Assembly: GCF_004341395.1 (NCBI RefSeq)
Contig: NZ_SLXT01000005.1
Coordinates: forward strand, 112,003-176,002
Length of the DNA: 64,000 nucleotides
Source: Heliophilum fasciatum
GTDB lineage: Bacteria > Bacillota > Desulfitobacteriia > Heliobacteriales > Heliobacteriaceae
Direction: 5' to 3'
The position numbers and the translations under genes are program-made. Below, piece after piece: positions 1 to 9,061 of this stretch (position 1 is its first letter; each line of letters starts with the position of its first letter). The notes beneath the pieces were generated by a model. It saw only the letters and a program-made list of their open reading frames with translations. It made no database searches and had not been told where the DNA came from.

Positions 1-287
1 CCAAGCGGATCGTCTATTCGGCCGACAGCGAGTACAATCCCGAACTGGAGGTCTTGGCCAAGCATGCACGGTGCTTGATTCATGAATGCAATGCAGCGCA
101 AAAGGCACAAGGTAAGCATTCATCCTTGCTGGATGTGCTTGATCTAATGAAAAAGGCTGCGCCGCAGCAAGTTGTACTTGTCCATCTGACAGAAGGCGAA
201 GACTATCAAAGAGTTCTTCATGAGCACAGCCTTGGTGTACCGCAAGTCATCGTCGCCAGCGACAGTATGACATTAATGATCGAGTAA
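1..287 (+). CDS. MBL-fold metallohydrolase, C-terminal part (truncated by window edge)
   Basis: The frame is open from the first bases of the window to a TAA at 285-287, so the 5' part lies outside. The visible part carries a YSADS segment, then LIHECN, a GKHSS segment and LVHLT. This is the usual order of the late metal and substrate motifs in RNase Z-like metallo-beta-lactamase-fold hydrolases (Asp, then His-Glu, then a late His). The catalytic HxHxDH motif would be upstream and is not visible, so the substrate cannot be named. A terminator follows directly. Family call is fairly secure; the specific function is not. Confidence 0.7.
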   Translation, partial: KRIVYSADSEYNPELEVLAKHARCLIHECNAAQKAQGKHSSLLDVLDLMKKAAPQQVVLVHLTEGEDYQRVLHEHSLGVPQVIVASDSMTLMIE

Positions 288-295
288 TATTGATG

Positions 296-322
296 AAACT
301 GGCGCAAAGCCAGTTTTTTTTA
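296..322 (+). terminator. Rho-independent terminator after the MBL-fold gene
   Basis: AAACTGGC (296-303) pairs with GCCAGTTT (309-316) around a 5-nt loop and runs into a T tract. It lies 9 bases after the stop codon. Confidence 0.85.
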
Positions 323-378
323 CTGATCATATGGAATATATTTACATTAGGATCATATAGTTTATGAGGAGATAGGGG

Positions 379-1281
379 GTGGGAAGTTTGCAAAAAACAA
401 TGATCGTCGGCATCATCCTTTGTATTATTTTAGGTAGTACGGCGATGCCGACCGGAGAAGCACGATTGCGGGTCAATGCATTAACCAAAACCCCCAGACT
501 CGTGCTCAACGGATTACCGCTGGAATTGGACAAGACTGTGAAATTGATCAATGGACAACTCTATGCTCCCCTCTATCCGGTGGCGGAAGCATTAGGCGCA
601 GAAGTTCAAATGATGAGCAAAGAACGACGGGCGCTGATCCGGCGAGACCGCCAACTGTTTGAAGTAAAAATACCACGACCGGGTACAAAGACGGTCAAAA
701 AATATGCGGACCGTAGCACCAGCATCACCGGCGTTGTCGATGAACAGCAACTGATGGTACCGGTGCGCTGGCTCGCCCGTAACTTAGCCGATAGTTGGGA
801 GTGGGACGGCAAAGCCGCAGTGGCCTGGATGCGTGGGGGACAACCTTGGCAAGATCATGATTACATTGCTTTTGTGCGCTGGGGCGAGTTGCAGTGGATG
901 CGCGTCTTATTTATGAAAAACCAAGAAGTGCTACGCCAACGCGGGTTAGAAGCAGCGCCGCCCATTCAATCACTGCAAGATCTTACGCTTTTTCTCGGCA
1001 GCTATTGGTCTGATGAAGCGCTCCAATCCCTTTGGGAACAGGGTCAGATGGGCAAAACGATTGACGGACAATGGGGGTTCAATGAGGAAGGATTCCTCGA
1101 TCCTACCCAAGCGGAAAGCTGGAGGGTGCTGGAACGAGAAGGTGATCACCTACGGATCCAAGCCCAAATCCCAGCCACGAATGGCGATGTGCGGGTCATG
1201 CAAACGGTGATTTACGAATTACGCCGTGATCGCTATGGAAGTTATAAGATTATGGAACGCTTGACAAGCAATCGCATCTAG
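379..1281 (+). CDS. Secreted protein with copper-amine-oxidase-N-like (stalk) domain
   Basis: A 300-residue protein starting at GTG 379, preceded by AGGAG at 366-370. Residues about 7-25 form a hydrophobic signal peptide or anchor. Residues about 38-140 resemble the copper amine oxidase N-terminal (stalk) domain: a short 'vNG' strand, a LYAPLYPVAEALGA segment and a second repeat with MVPVRWLARNL. This domain is common in secreted Firmicute proteins and does not itself imply amine oxidase activity. The C-terminal 150 residues have no motif I recognise. The gene stands alone between two terminators. It is probably an exported cell-envelope protein of unknown role. Confidence 0.6.
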   Translation: MGSLQKTMIVGIILCIILGSTAMPTGEARLRVNALTKTPRLVLNGLPLELDKTVKLINGQLYAPLYPVAEALGAEVQMMSKERRALIRRDRQLFEVKIPRPGTKTVKKYADRSTSITGVVDEQQLMVPVRWLARNLADSWEWDGKAAVAWMRGGQPWQDHDYIAFVRWGELQWMRVLFMKNQEVLRQRGLEAAPPIQSLQDLTLFLGSYWSDEALQSLWEQGQMGKTIDGQWGFNEEGFLDPTQAESWRVLEREGDHLRIQAQIPATNGDVRVMQTVIYELRRDRYGSYKIMERLTSNRI

Positions 1282-1296
1282 AAGTATCGATGATGC

Positions 1297-1332
1297 AAAG
1301 CTGCATGACCTCGTAGGTCAAGGCAGCTTTTT
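1297..1332. terminator. Bidirectional terminator between convergent genes
   Basis: AAAGCTGC and GCAGCTTT flank an inner perfect hairpin TGACC-TCGTA-GGTCA (1306-1320), with a T run on the plus strand and A's on the other side. It overlaps the last codons of the minus-strand transporter gene. Confidence 0.8.
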
Positions 1333-2556
1333 TGCGTTGGCGATTTCCTGTGCGGTAGGCAAAAACTGTGTCAAAAGAAGTGCCAGACCTTCCAGCGACG
1401 CAACGACCCCAAAAGCCAAGTGTGGTGACGATGTACCGAAAAGAATCGGTAACAGCGCCATCGGTGCCGAAAAAAGATTGGAAATGCTGATAAAAAAGGC
1501 TCGTTTGTCCGCCGGTGTCGTATCCATCAAGTAGTTGACAAAACCGAGCCAACCACCAAGGACACTGCCCAGGGCAACAAAGACCAGACAAGTTAAGGGA
1601 TATTGCCAACTGTCCGGCGCATGGACAAGATACAAGAAAACCAGAGGAATCAGCAGATTCGTGGTCAAGGTAACTTGGATGGTCCGCCGGTTGCTCCAAT
1701 GGTCGCTGCAATACCCCAGCAGTTGACCACCTGCGATCTGGCCGATCACTTGCATGACGATCAACAAGCCCACCGCATCGGGCGGCAGAAAGCCGAGCGA
1801 CTTTATATAGAGGATATAAAAAGGAAAGCCCAAGACATTGCTGCTCATCAAGATCTGGATCGGTAAAAGACGGGCAAAGGGCCGATGAGTACGCAAGTCT
1901 TCCGGCAGTTGACGCAATAATGAGCTGACCGCTTGCGGTTCCTGGGGGCTATGGGGGCGATCGTGAGCAAAGCGGACTGCGCCAGCCGATAAGAGCAGCA
2001 GTGCTGTACCTAAAGTAAACAACAAGGCGTAATTCCAGGGAAAAGGCCAAAGCGGAGAAAGTAAGATCAGTCGAACGGTGATGCTGCCGAGAAACCCGCC
2101 GATCCCGCCGAAGGACTGCATCGTTCCCAGCACATGACCGCGTTTTTCTTTATCGATCGTTCGTCCAAAAAGCACCATCCAGGGGACTTGAACCAGGCCT
2201 TCGCCGAAGGAGAATATGGTAAAGCAAACTAAAAAAATGATGCCTGCGGTCCGGTAAGGCAGGGCCAATAGGATACTGGCCGCCGTCAAGATCATACAAC
2301 CACGGGTAATGATCAAGATGCGAAAGATTAAGCGCGGCAGATCAGGGTGACGCGCCACATAGCCGGCCATAAAAAGTTGCGGCAAAGCAAAGCCCAGCGG
2401 GCGCACGGCGGAAGCTATTGCGATCAGCAACGGGGAATCGGTAGTCTGGTGCAGGTAAAGGGGTACAAGAATCGTACTATCGAAAAAAGCCAGTGCTGAA
2501 AAGTAAAAAGCACCATAGGCAGGGAGGGTGACAGCATTACTGAAGCGCGGTGCCAA
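1318..2556 (-). CDS. MFS transporter
   Basis: A 412-residue, strongly hydrophobic protein with about 12 predicted membrane segments in two halves, separated by a polar loop near residues 195-225. This is the major facilitator layout. The start is TTG at 2556-2554, with AAGGAGG a few bases upstream on the minus strand. No substrate-diagnostic motif is visible; the weak charged signature after helix 2 fits drug or metabolite efflux families equally well. The gene is monocistronic, convergent with the stalk-domain gene and divergent from the lactate operon, so a link to lactate metabolism is possible but unsupported. Confidence 0.8.
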   Translation of the reverse strand: MAPRFSNAVTLPAYGAFYFSALAFFDSTILVPLYLHQTTDSPLLIAIASAVRPLGFALPQLFMAGYVARHPDLPRLIFRILIITRGCMILTAASILLALPYRTAGIIFLVCFTIFSFGEGLVQVPWMVLFGRTIDKEKRGHVLGTMQSFGGIGGFLGSITVRLILLSPLWPFPWNYALLFTLGTALLLLSAGAVRFAHDRPHSPQEPQAVSSLLRQLPEDLRTHRPFARLLPIQILMSSNVLGFPFYILYIKSLGFLPPDAVGLLIVMQVIGQIAGGQLLGYCSDHWSNRRTIQVTLTTNLLIPLVFLYLVHAPDSWQYPLTCLVFVALGSVLGGWLGFVNYLMDTTPADKRAFFISISNLFSAPMALLPILFGTSSPHLAFGVVASLEGLALLLTQFLPTAQEIANAKKLP

Positions 2557-2693
2557 GAAAAGACCTCCTTTTTGTGCAAAGGCAAGACGGGTACTTTTCC
2601 CTGCAGTATAACAAATGTAACTATGTTAAAATAATAACAAGGAACAAGCCTGGCCCGCTTTGATGGCCAAAGGTGTTTTCGCGTGTTTTTTCT

Positions 2694-2723
2694 CGCCTAG
2701 TGCTTAGCCTGTCCAGACTAGGC
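2694..2723. repeat. Inverted repeat upstream of the lactate operon
   Basis: GCCTAG (2695-2700) and CTAGGC (2718-2723) form a 6-bp inverted repeat with a 17-nt interior, about 75 bases before the first lactate gene. It could be an operator or a leader hairpin. No regulator gene lies beside it. Confidence 0.3.
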
Positions 2724-2795
2724 GTAAGGAATGAGTCAGGACGGGCTCTCAGGAATCACTAATGGAGTCCTACCGTGATTGTAAAGGAGATGAGC

Positions 2796-3359
2796 TTGTT
2801 GTCAGCAGATCGTCTGTATGATGAATTTAAAAAACGTGCAGAAGCCGTTGGGGCCAATGTTTTTCGTGTGGCCACCTATGCGGCGGCGATGGATGTAGTT
2901 GCAACCTATGTGCAAGAAACGGGCGCCAAGCGAGTCCATATAGCGCCCCATGAAGAATTAGAAAAAATGCAATGGCGAGAGCGCTTATCGCCAAAAGGCG
3001 TTCACTTGTCCACAGAATTGAATCGACAAGAACTGGCGCAAGCCGATATTGGCCTTTCTTTTCTTTCTTATGCTGTCGCCGAAACCGGTTCCGTCTTATC
3101 AGCGACAGAAAGCCCCTTAGCGCGGGCAGTTTCCATGCTGCCGCCGACGCATATTGCCGTCGTTCCGGCAGCAGGCATTTTACCGACGGTCGGTGACGCG
3201 TTGCAGGCTCTGTACACTGCGGAAGATTCGCTTCCCGGCTATATTTCTTTTATTTCCGGCCCCAGCCGAACTGCCGATATTGAACGGGTCTTAACGATCG
3301 GTGTTCACGGACCCAGTCGTTTGCTCGTTATCTGTGTTGATGAAGCGGAGGTGAAGTAA
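2796..3359 (+). CDS. lutC: LUD-domain lactate utilization protein C (LutC/YkgG-like)
   Basis: A protein of about 187 residues of the LUD (LutB/YkgG) domain family, partner of LutA and LutB in the oxidation of L-lactate to pyruvate. The late segments TGSVLSA and the LPPTHIAVVPA run are typical of the LUD fold. The frame is open from GTG 2775, but AAAGGAG at 2783-2789 lies inside it, so I place the start at TTG 2796 (6-nt spacing); TTG 2799 is equally possible. The gene ends one base before the ATG of the large Fe-S subunit, so the two are translationally linked. First gene of a four-gene lactate-oxidation operon. Confidence 0.85.
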   Translation: MLSADRLYDEFKKRAEAVGANVFRVATYAAAMDVVATYVQETGAKRVHIAPHEELEKMQWRERLSPKGVHLSTELNRQELAQADIGLSFLSYAVAETGSVLSATESPLARAVSMLPPTHIAVVPAAGILPTVGDALQALYTAEDSLPGYISFISGPSRTADIERVLTIGVHGPSRLLVICVDEAEVK

Positions 3360-3360
3360 G

Positions 3361-5529
3361 ATGTCTCATCAACAAAGCAATGAAGAATTCAAAAATTCCA
3401 TTCAAAAAGCGCTCAAGGATCAGGTCATGCGTTCCGCTTTGGGACGTTTTGCTGAAGCCTACCCCATTTCGCGCAAAGCGGCATACACCGGTGTGGACAT
3501 TGAACAACTGCGCACCGAGATTGCTTGCGCCAAAGCTCGTGATGGTGAGAATTTGGACGAACTGATCAAGCAATTTACGCAGGAAGCGACCAAGCGTGGC
3601 GCCGTTGTTTATTATGCCAAGACCGGTGACGATGCCAACCGGTACATTGTTGATCTGGCGAAGAAGCGCGGTGTCAAGTCGGTTGTTAAATCCAAATCGA
3701 TGGCGTCTGAGGAAATCCACTTGAACAAACATCTGGAAGCGGCAGGGATCAAAGCCTACGAAACCGATCTGGGGGAATGGATCTTGCAGATCGCCGGGCA
3801 GCGGCCCAGTCACATGGTCATGCCGGCGATTCATCTTTCCAAAGAACAAGTGGCCACCTACTTCAGCAACACCTTGTCGCGAGACATTCCGCCCGATATC
3901 CCCTTTATGGTCGATACGGCCCGTAAGGAATTGCGCGATAAGTTTTTACAAGCCGATATGGGGATCACCGGAGCCAACATGGCCGTGGCTCAGACGGGAT
4001 CCATCGGCCTGGTCACGAACGAAGGCAATGCCCGGTTGACGACGACCCTGCCGCCGATCCACGTCGCGCTTGTAGGTTTAGAAAAGCTCATCGCCGATCT
4101 CGGTGAAGCGGCCAACATCATTAAAGCGCTGCCCAAAAGTGCTACCGGGCAGATCATCACGTCCTATGTGACCTTCGTAACCGGTGTGACGCCGACGGAA
4201 GTGGACAATCAAGAACGTCCCAAAGAACTGCACATCGTGCTGATGGATAACGGACGCCGGCAGATGCTGGATGATCCGGAGTTTAAAGAGGCATGGCAGT
4301 GTATTCGTTGTGCTTCGTGCCTCAATGTTTGCCCATCGTACCAACTGGTCGGCGGTCACGTCTACGGTCATATCTATGCCGGCGGGATTGGCACGATTTT
4401 AACCTATTTCTTTAACGACCATGATGATGCGGCGAAGCCGCAGAACTTGTGCCTCGGTTGCGGCAAATGTGTGGAAGTCTGTCCCGGCAAGATCCCCATT
4501 CCCGATCTAATTTTGCGTATTCGCCGCCGTTTGGCTGAAGAAAAAGGGCTGGGAACGATCCCGAAGACGATCCTGCACCGTGTAGTGGCTAACCGCAAAT
4601 TGATGCATTCGCTACTACGCATCGCATCCAAGACGCAATTTGTCGTCAGCGGTGGACAACCCTTTATCCGGCATTTACCCTTTTTCTTCTCCGAATTGAC
4701 CGAAGGCCGTTCCCTGCCGACCATCGCCGAGCAACCTTTCCGCGATTGGGCCAAAGAACATGAAAAAAGCAACAGCGGTCGCGGTAAAAAACGGGTGAAC
4801 TTTTACGGCGGTTGCTTGATTGACTTTACCTACCCACGGATTGGTAAAGCCGTCTATGACGTGCTGGAAAGCGTGGGCTGTGAAATTTATTTCCCCTGGG
4901 AACAAGCTTGTTGCGGCGCACCGGCCAAGTATCTTGGTGATGCCGACACCATGATTCGCTTGGCCAAGCAAAATATCGAAGCTCTGGAAGAAGGCAATCC
5001 GGACTATATTGTTTCCGCTTGTCCTACCTGCACTTTGGCCCTGCGCGATGATTTTGTTGATGTTTTGAAAGATGATCCCGCCTGGGCCGACCGGGCGAAG
5101 GCGTTAGCGGCGAAAGTGCGTGACTTCTCCGATCTGGCCCACAGTCTCGGTGTCGATGTATCCAAGGCCAAGAATAATGGCGATAAAACCTTCACTTACC
5201 ATGATTCCTGCCACTATAAGCGTCACCTTCATCTCTCCGAGGTACCACGGGAATTGCTGACGCAAGTTCCCGGCATGCAATTGGTGGAAATGAAAGACAG
5301 TGATGAATGCTGCGGTATGGCCGGTTCGTATATGGTGAAATTCCCCGAAATCTCAGCGCCGATTTTGGAGAAAAAGATCAATAATATTCAAGCCACCAAA
5401 GCCGACATGATTTGTGTGGACTGCCCGGGTTGCATCATGCAAATCGGCGGTGGTCTGGACAGCCATCAAAGCAAGATTGAGATCAAGCATACCGCTGAAG
5501 TCTTAGCGGAGGCGCTGCGCAAGAAGTAA
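3361..5529 (+). CDS. ldhH: LutB/LutA fusion: LUD + ferredoxin + double CCG-domain lactate dehydrogenase subunit (LdhH-type)
   Basis: A 722-residue protein joining what are separate LutB and LutA proteins in Bacillus. Residues about 60-300 are the LUD domain. Two [4Fe-4S] motifs follow: CIRCASCLNVCP near 314 and CLGCGKCVEVCP near 364. Two CCG (cysteine-rich heterodisulfide-reductase-like) domains follow: CLIDF...ACCGAP from about 485 and DSCHYKRH...ECCGMAGS from about 620. The layout matches the large LdhH-type lactate dehydrogenase subunits of anaerobes. Expected role: cytoplasmic or membrane-associated oxidation of lactate to pyruvate with electrons passed along the Fe-S centres. The acceptor is not evident from the sequence. 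Confidence 0.88.
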   Translation: MSHQQSNEEFKNSIQKALKDQVMRSALGRFAEAYPISRKAAYTGVDIEQLRTEIACAKARDGENLDELIKQFTQEATKRGAVVYYAKTGDDANRYIVDLAKKRGVKSVVKSKSMASEEIHLNKHLEAAGIKAYETDLGEWILQIAGQRPSHMVMPAIHLSKEQVATYFSNTLSRDIPPDIPFMVDTARKELRDKFLQADMGITGANMAVAQTGSIGLVTNEGNARLTTTLPPIHVALVGLEKLIADLGEAANIIKALPKSATGQIITSYVTFVTGVTPTEVDNQERPKELHIVLMDNGRRQMLDDPEFKEAWQCIRCASCLNVCPSYQLVGGHVYGHIYAGGIGTILTYFFNDHDDAAKPQNLCLGCGKCVEVCPGKIPIPDLILRIRRRLAEEKGLGTIPKTILHRVVANRKLMHSLLRIASKTQFVVSGGQPFIRHLPFFFSELTEGRSLPTIAEQPFRDWAKEHEKSNSGRGKKRVNFYGGCLIDFTYPRIGKAVYDVLESVGCEIYFPWEQACCGAPAKYLGDADTMIRLAKQNIEALEEGNPDYIVSACPTCTLALRDDFVDVLKDDPAWADRAKALAAKVRDFSDLAHSLGVDVSKAKNNGDKTFTYHDSCHYKRHLHLSEVPRELLTQVPGMQLVEMKDSDECCGMAGSYMVKFPEISAPILEKKINNIQATKADMICVDCPGCIMQIGGGLDSHQSKIEIKHTAEVLAEALRKK

Positions 5530-5554
5530 GAAAAGGGAACAAGGGGGGAAGGCA

Positions 5555-6943
5555 ATGTCCAGGCAACAAGCCATTCAAGAACTGATTCAATGTTGCGATC
5601 GGGAGCGGGTATTGACCAGCGTTGAAGATCTCGCCTGTTATTCTTTTGATGCTACGGCCGATATGGCCGCACAACGTCCCGATGCCGTTGTAATTCCTGT
5701 GAATACCGAAGAAGTCCAAGCGGTCGTGCGTATCTGCGGGAAGTATAAAATTCCGCTGAACGTGCGCGGTTCCGGCACGAATCTTTCCGGTGGCACCGTG
5801 CCGCTGCACGGCGGGATCGTGATGACGATGCAACGAATGAACAAAATCATCGAAGTGGACGCGGAAAATTTAACAGCGACGGTGGAACCAGGTGTGATCA
5901 TTCAAAGTTTGAACAATGCCGTAGCACCCCATGGCTTGATCTATCCGCCTGATCCCGGTACGGTCACCACAGCCACCATGGGTGGCTCTACGGCCGAGTG
6001 TTCCGGCGGCTTACGGGGGTTAAAATACGGCGTGACCAAGCACTACATCATGGGCTTGGAAGTGGTTCTCGCTAACGGTGAAAAATTTCGCTGTGGCGGC
6101 AAGACCGTTAAAAATGTCACTGCCTATGACTTGGTCAAGCTGTTTACCGGCTCGGAAGGCACATTGGGCATCATCACGGAATTGACGGTGAAGCTGATCC
6201 CGGCGCCGGAAACGCGCAAATCGATGCTGGCTTTGTTTGACCGCATCGATGATGCCGGAAAAACGATTGCCGGAATCATTGCTGCCCAGGTGATTCCGGC
6301 GACGATGGAGATCATGGATCGTACGACGATTGAAACAGTAGAAGCCTACGCCAAAATCGGCTTGCCCACCGATGCAGCAGCGGTCCTTTTGATCGAAGTG
6401 GACGGCAATCCCATATCGGTGGCCAAAGAAGCAGCGTCTGTCGAAAAAGTCTGCAAGCAATTTAACGGCAAAGTCCAAGTAGCCAAGACCGATGCCGAGC
6501 GCGATAAGCTCTGGGCGGCCCGGCGGGCAGCACTGCCTGCGTTAGCACGGAAATCGCCAACGACCGTGCTGGAAGATGCGACCGTGCCTCGTTCCCAGAT
6601 CCCGGCCATGTTGGCAGCGATTCAAGAGATCAGCCAAAAATACAACGTGTTGATCGGTACCTTTGGCCATGCCGGTGACGGCAACTTGCATCCGACAATC
6701 CTCTGTGACGAACGCAATGCCGAAGAGATGGAGCGCGTACACCAAGCGGTCGATGAAATTTTCCGTGTAGCCATCTCCCTTGGCGGAACCTTATCAGGAG
6801 AACATGGCATCGGTTCAGCCAAAATGAAATACCTGGAGTGGGAATTGGGGGCTACCGGCATTGATGTCCTGCGCCGGATCAAAGAAGCGCTCGATCCGGA
6901 CTATATCCTGAACCCAGGCAAAATTGTGCCGAGGGGGAATTGA
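5555..6943 (+). CDS. glcD: FAD-linked oxidase GlcD-like (D-lactate/glycolate dehydrogenase)
   Basis: A 462-residue flavoprotein of the vanillyl-alcohol-oxidase superfamily. Residues about 40-180 form the FAD-binding PCMH domain (RGSGTNLSGG, then PPDPGTVTTATMGG). Residues about 220-460 are the FAD-oxidase C-terminal domain with FGHAGDGNLHP and the late SGEHGIG motif, whose histidines act in hydroxyacid oxidation. The ATG follows a purine-rich AGGGGGGAAGG site. With the next gene it forms a GlcDF pair oxidising D-lactate or glycolate to the 2-oxoacid. Its place beside LutC/LdhH and near a lactate permease favours lactate. Stereospecificity is inferred, not shown. Confidence 0.88.
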   Translation: MSRQQAIQELIQCCDRERVLTSVEDLACYSFDATADMAAQRPDAVVIPVNTEEVQAVVRICGKYKIPLNVRGSGTNLSGGTVPLHGGIVMTMQRMNKIIEVDAENLTATVEPGVIIQSLNNAVAPHGLIYPPDPGTVTTATMGGSTAECSGGLRGLKYGVTKHYIMGLEVVLANGEKFRCGGKTVKNVTAYDLVKLFTGSEGTLGIITELTVKLIPAPETRKSMLALFDRIDDAGKTIAGIIAAQVIPATMEIMDRTTIETVEAYAKIGLPTDAAAVLLIEVDGNPISVAKEAASVEKVCKQFNGKVQVAKTDAERDKLWAARRAALPALARKSPTTVLEDATVPRSQIPAMLAAIQEISQKYNVLIGTFGHAGDGNLHPTILCDERNAEEMERVHQAVDEIFRVAISLGGTLSGEHGIGSAKMKYLEWELGATGIDVLRRIKEALDPDYILNPGKIVPRGN

Positions 6944-6944
6944 G

Positions 6945-8270
6945 ATGGCTACCCAGGGATTAATTGCGCTCGAAGCTGCCCAAGAGCAAATGATGCAATG
7001 TATGAAGTGCGGCAATTGTCAAGCCGTTTGTCCCCTTTATGCCGAAACCATGCACGAAGGTGCCGTAGCGCGGGGCAAGATCCGCTTAGCCGTCGACGTT
7101 CTGGAAGGTAAATTAGCGCCTTCTCATGAACTGCTCGATAAATTTGCCTTGTGTTTAACCTGTAAAGCCTGCGAAGCCAATTGCCCCTGTGATGTTCGCT
7201 GTGTGGATATCATTTTGGCAGCTCGGGCAGCCTTGACGGAAAAGGTTGGACTGCCGCTGATCAAACGAAGCATCTATCGTGGGTTGAAGCTGCGGCGCAT
7301 GTTCAATTTTGGCCTCAAAGTCGGTGCCCAACTGCAGGGCTTAGCCATGAAGCGCGTCGATCTGGGGAATCAAGGCAAGTTTCGTTCGCTGCGCCTCCCG
7401 CTTGCCGGGATCGATATGCGCCGAGTGATTCCGGAACTGGCTACAACACCGCTGCGTGATTTATATGACGAATTTATCCCTGCCTACGGCGGTAAGGCCA
7501 AGCGGCGCGTTGGCTTTTTTACGGGATGCGTGATGAACTTGATCTACACCGATACAGGTCGGGCGATTATCGAAGTGCTTCGCGCCAATGATTGTGATGT
7601 GATCATGCCGAAAGAGCAACACTGCTGCGGTGCTCCCGTTTTTATCGGCGGCGAGCGTGCTATCGGCCGTGACATGGCGCGGCACAATCTCGATGTGTTT
7701 ACCGCGATGGATCAAAAGTATCATCTTGATCACATTGTCTTTGCTTGTGGTACTTGTGTGACTTCCTTTGCGGAAAGTTACAAAGAATTGCTCAGCGACG
7801 ATCCCCCGTACCGGGCCAAAGCGGAAACGCTGGCGGCCAAATCGATCGACGCCAATGCACTGGTCGTCACCATCGGCGGATTAGCGAAAAAGCTGGCCCC
7901 TATTCCGCGCAAAGTTACCTACCATGACTCCTGTCACTTGGCGCGCAGCGTCCATGTGACGGAACCACCGCGACAGATCCTACGGAGCATTCCGGGCGTG
8001 GAGTTGATCGAAATGAAAGATGCTGCTCGCTGCTGTGGCGGAGCCGGCTCTTTTTCCTTGACCCATTACCCTTTGTCCCAGCAGATTACGTCCAAAAAAG
8101 CGGAAAATATTGCCGCTACCGGTGCAGAGACGGTGACCACCGGTTGTCCCGGTTGCCGTATGACGATTGAAGATGGGTTGGCCCAAGCCGGATTGCGGCA
8201 GGACACAGTCCATCCGCTCGCCTTACTCCAAGAGTCCTATCAAAAAGCAGGAATATTAAAAAAGTCGTAG
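6945..8270 (+). CDS. glcF: GlcF-like Fe-S subunit with two CCG domains
   Basis: A 441-residue Fe-S protein starting at ATG 6945, one base after the glcD stop; GAGGGGG at 6931-6937 sets this start over an upstream in-frame GTG at 6924. Two [4Fe-4S] motifs sit near the N-terminus (CMKCGNCQAVCP near residue 19, CLTCKACEANCP near 69). Two CCG domains follow (FFTGCVMNL...HCCGAP, then DSCHLARS...RCCGGAGS). It should accept electrons from the FAD of GlcD and pass them to a membrane or soluble acceptor. Last gene of the operon, followed by a strong terminator. Confidence 0.87.
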   Translation: MATQGLIALEAAQEQMMQCMKCGNCQAVCPLYAETMHEGAVARGKIRLAVDVLEGKLAPSHELLDKFALCLTCKACEANCPCDVRCVDIILAARAALTEKVGLPLIKRSIYRGLKLRRMFNFGLKVGAQLQGLAMKRVDLGNQGKFRSLRLPLAGIDMRRVIPELATTPLRDLYDEFIPAYGGKAKRRVGFFTGCVMNLIYTDTGRAIIEVLRANDCDVIMPKEQHCCGAPVFIGGERAIGRDMARHNLDVFTAMDQKYHLDHIVFACGTCVTSFAESYKELLSDDPPYRAKAETLAAKSIDANALVVTIGGLAKKLAPIPRKVTYHDSCHLARSVHVTEPPRQILRSIPGVELIEMKDAARCCGGAGSFSLTHYPLSQQITSKKAENIAATGAETVTTGCPGCRMTIEDGLAQAGLRQDTVHPLALLQESYQKAGILKKS

Positions 8271-8275
8271 CAAGC

Positions 8276-8327
8276 AAAAAGCACCCGAATGCATCCATTA
8301 TTAATGGAAGCATTGGGTGCTTTTTTT
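8276..8327. terminator. Bidirectional terminator between glcF and the TlpA-like gene
   Basis: AAAAAGCACCC...GGGTGCTTTTTTT with an inner GAATGC/GCATT extension. The A and T runs on both sides let it serve the two convergent genes. Confidence 0.88.
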
Positions 8328-8345
8328 ATATCCGTGGCATAGGCT

Positions 8346-8909
8346 TTATTTGAGCAAAGGTTGTACCCGTTGGATAAAATCATCTTGGCTACCGGCAGCG
8401 CCGACGAGAACGTCGCGAACAACGCCATTGGCATCGATAAAAACAGTCGTCGGGAAGGCCGTCACGCCATAGGCCTTGGCCGCAGGGCTGATGGTGCTTT
8501 CATCAAAAACGATGGGGAATAAAAGGCCTTCTGAAGCGATATATTTTTTGGCCTTGTCTTTGTCATCATTAAAGGTAGCATTGATGCCCAGCACATGCAC
8601 TTGCGCTTGGTAATCCTGTGAAAATTGATTGAGGTCAGGCATTTCCATTCGGCACGGCGGGCACCAACTGGCCCAGAAGTTCAGCACGACCGGTTTGCCC
8701 TTGAGTTGGTCCAAGGTAACGATTTTGCCGTCGTTATCGGGCAGGGTAAAGGAAGGTGCGGTCCGGCCGATCAAAGAGACCACTGTAGTGGCGCCCGATG
8801 AGGATGAGGGAGCCTTTTCAGGGGAAGAGCAAGCAGTCAGTAAAAGGGAAAGACAGAGTAACAGGGCAAGCATCCAACGATGCGATGGGAAAGCGGGAAA
8901 GCGGGACAT
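8346..8909 (-). CDS. TlpA/ResA-like thioredoxin-fold lipoprotein
   Basis: About 187 residues. The N-terminus is a signal peptide ending in a lipobox (LLTAC), so the mature protein is anchored outside the membrane by a lipidated Cys. A Ser-rich linker follows, then a thioredoxin fold with NFWASWCPPCR, the CxxC active site of the ResA/TlpA branch, and the cis-Pro segment FPTTVFI. The reverse-strand AAGGAGG allows TTG 8912 (7-nt spacing) or ATG 8909 (10 nt); ATG is chosen. It probably reduces extracytoplasmic disulfides, for example in cytochrome c or spore assembly. The substrate is unknown. Confidence 0.85.
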   Translation of the reverse strand: MSRFPAFPSHRWMLALLLCLSLLLTACSSPEKAPSSSSGATTVVSLIGRTAPSFTLPDNDGKIVTLDQLKGKPVVLNFWASWCPPCRMEMPDLNQFSQDYQAQVHVLGINATFNDDKDKAKKYIASEGLLFPIVFDESTISPAAKAYGVTAFPTTVFIDANGVVRDVLVGAAGSQDDFIQRVQPLLK

Positions 8910-8999
8910 CAATATTGAGCCTCCTTACAATCGATGATTTGATACCTGGGATGGGTATTTCTATGTTCATACTACCGGATTCAGCGCCGTTGATCAAGT

Positions 9000-9034
9000 A
9001 AAAACCCCCTTGCTTTTCCGTTCAAGCAAGGGGG
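9000..9034 (-). terminator. Terminator of the lactate permease gene
   Basis: CCCCCTTGCTT (9005-9015) and AAGCAAGGGGG (9024-9034) form an 11-bp stem. On the minus strand it is followed by a T run (AAAAA at 9000-9004 on plus), just after the permease stop. Confidence 0.88.
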
Positions 9035-9061
9035 CACCCCGTACTTTATAAGGCTTAGCGG

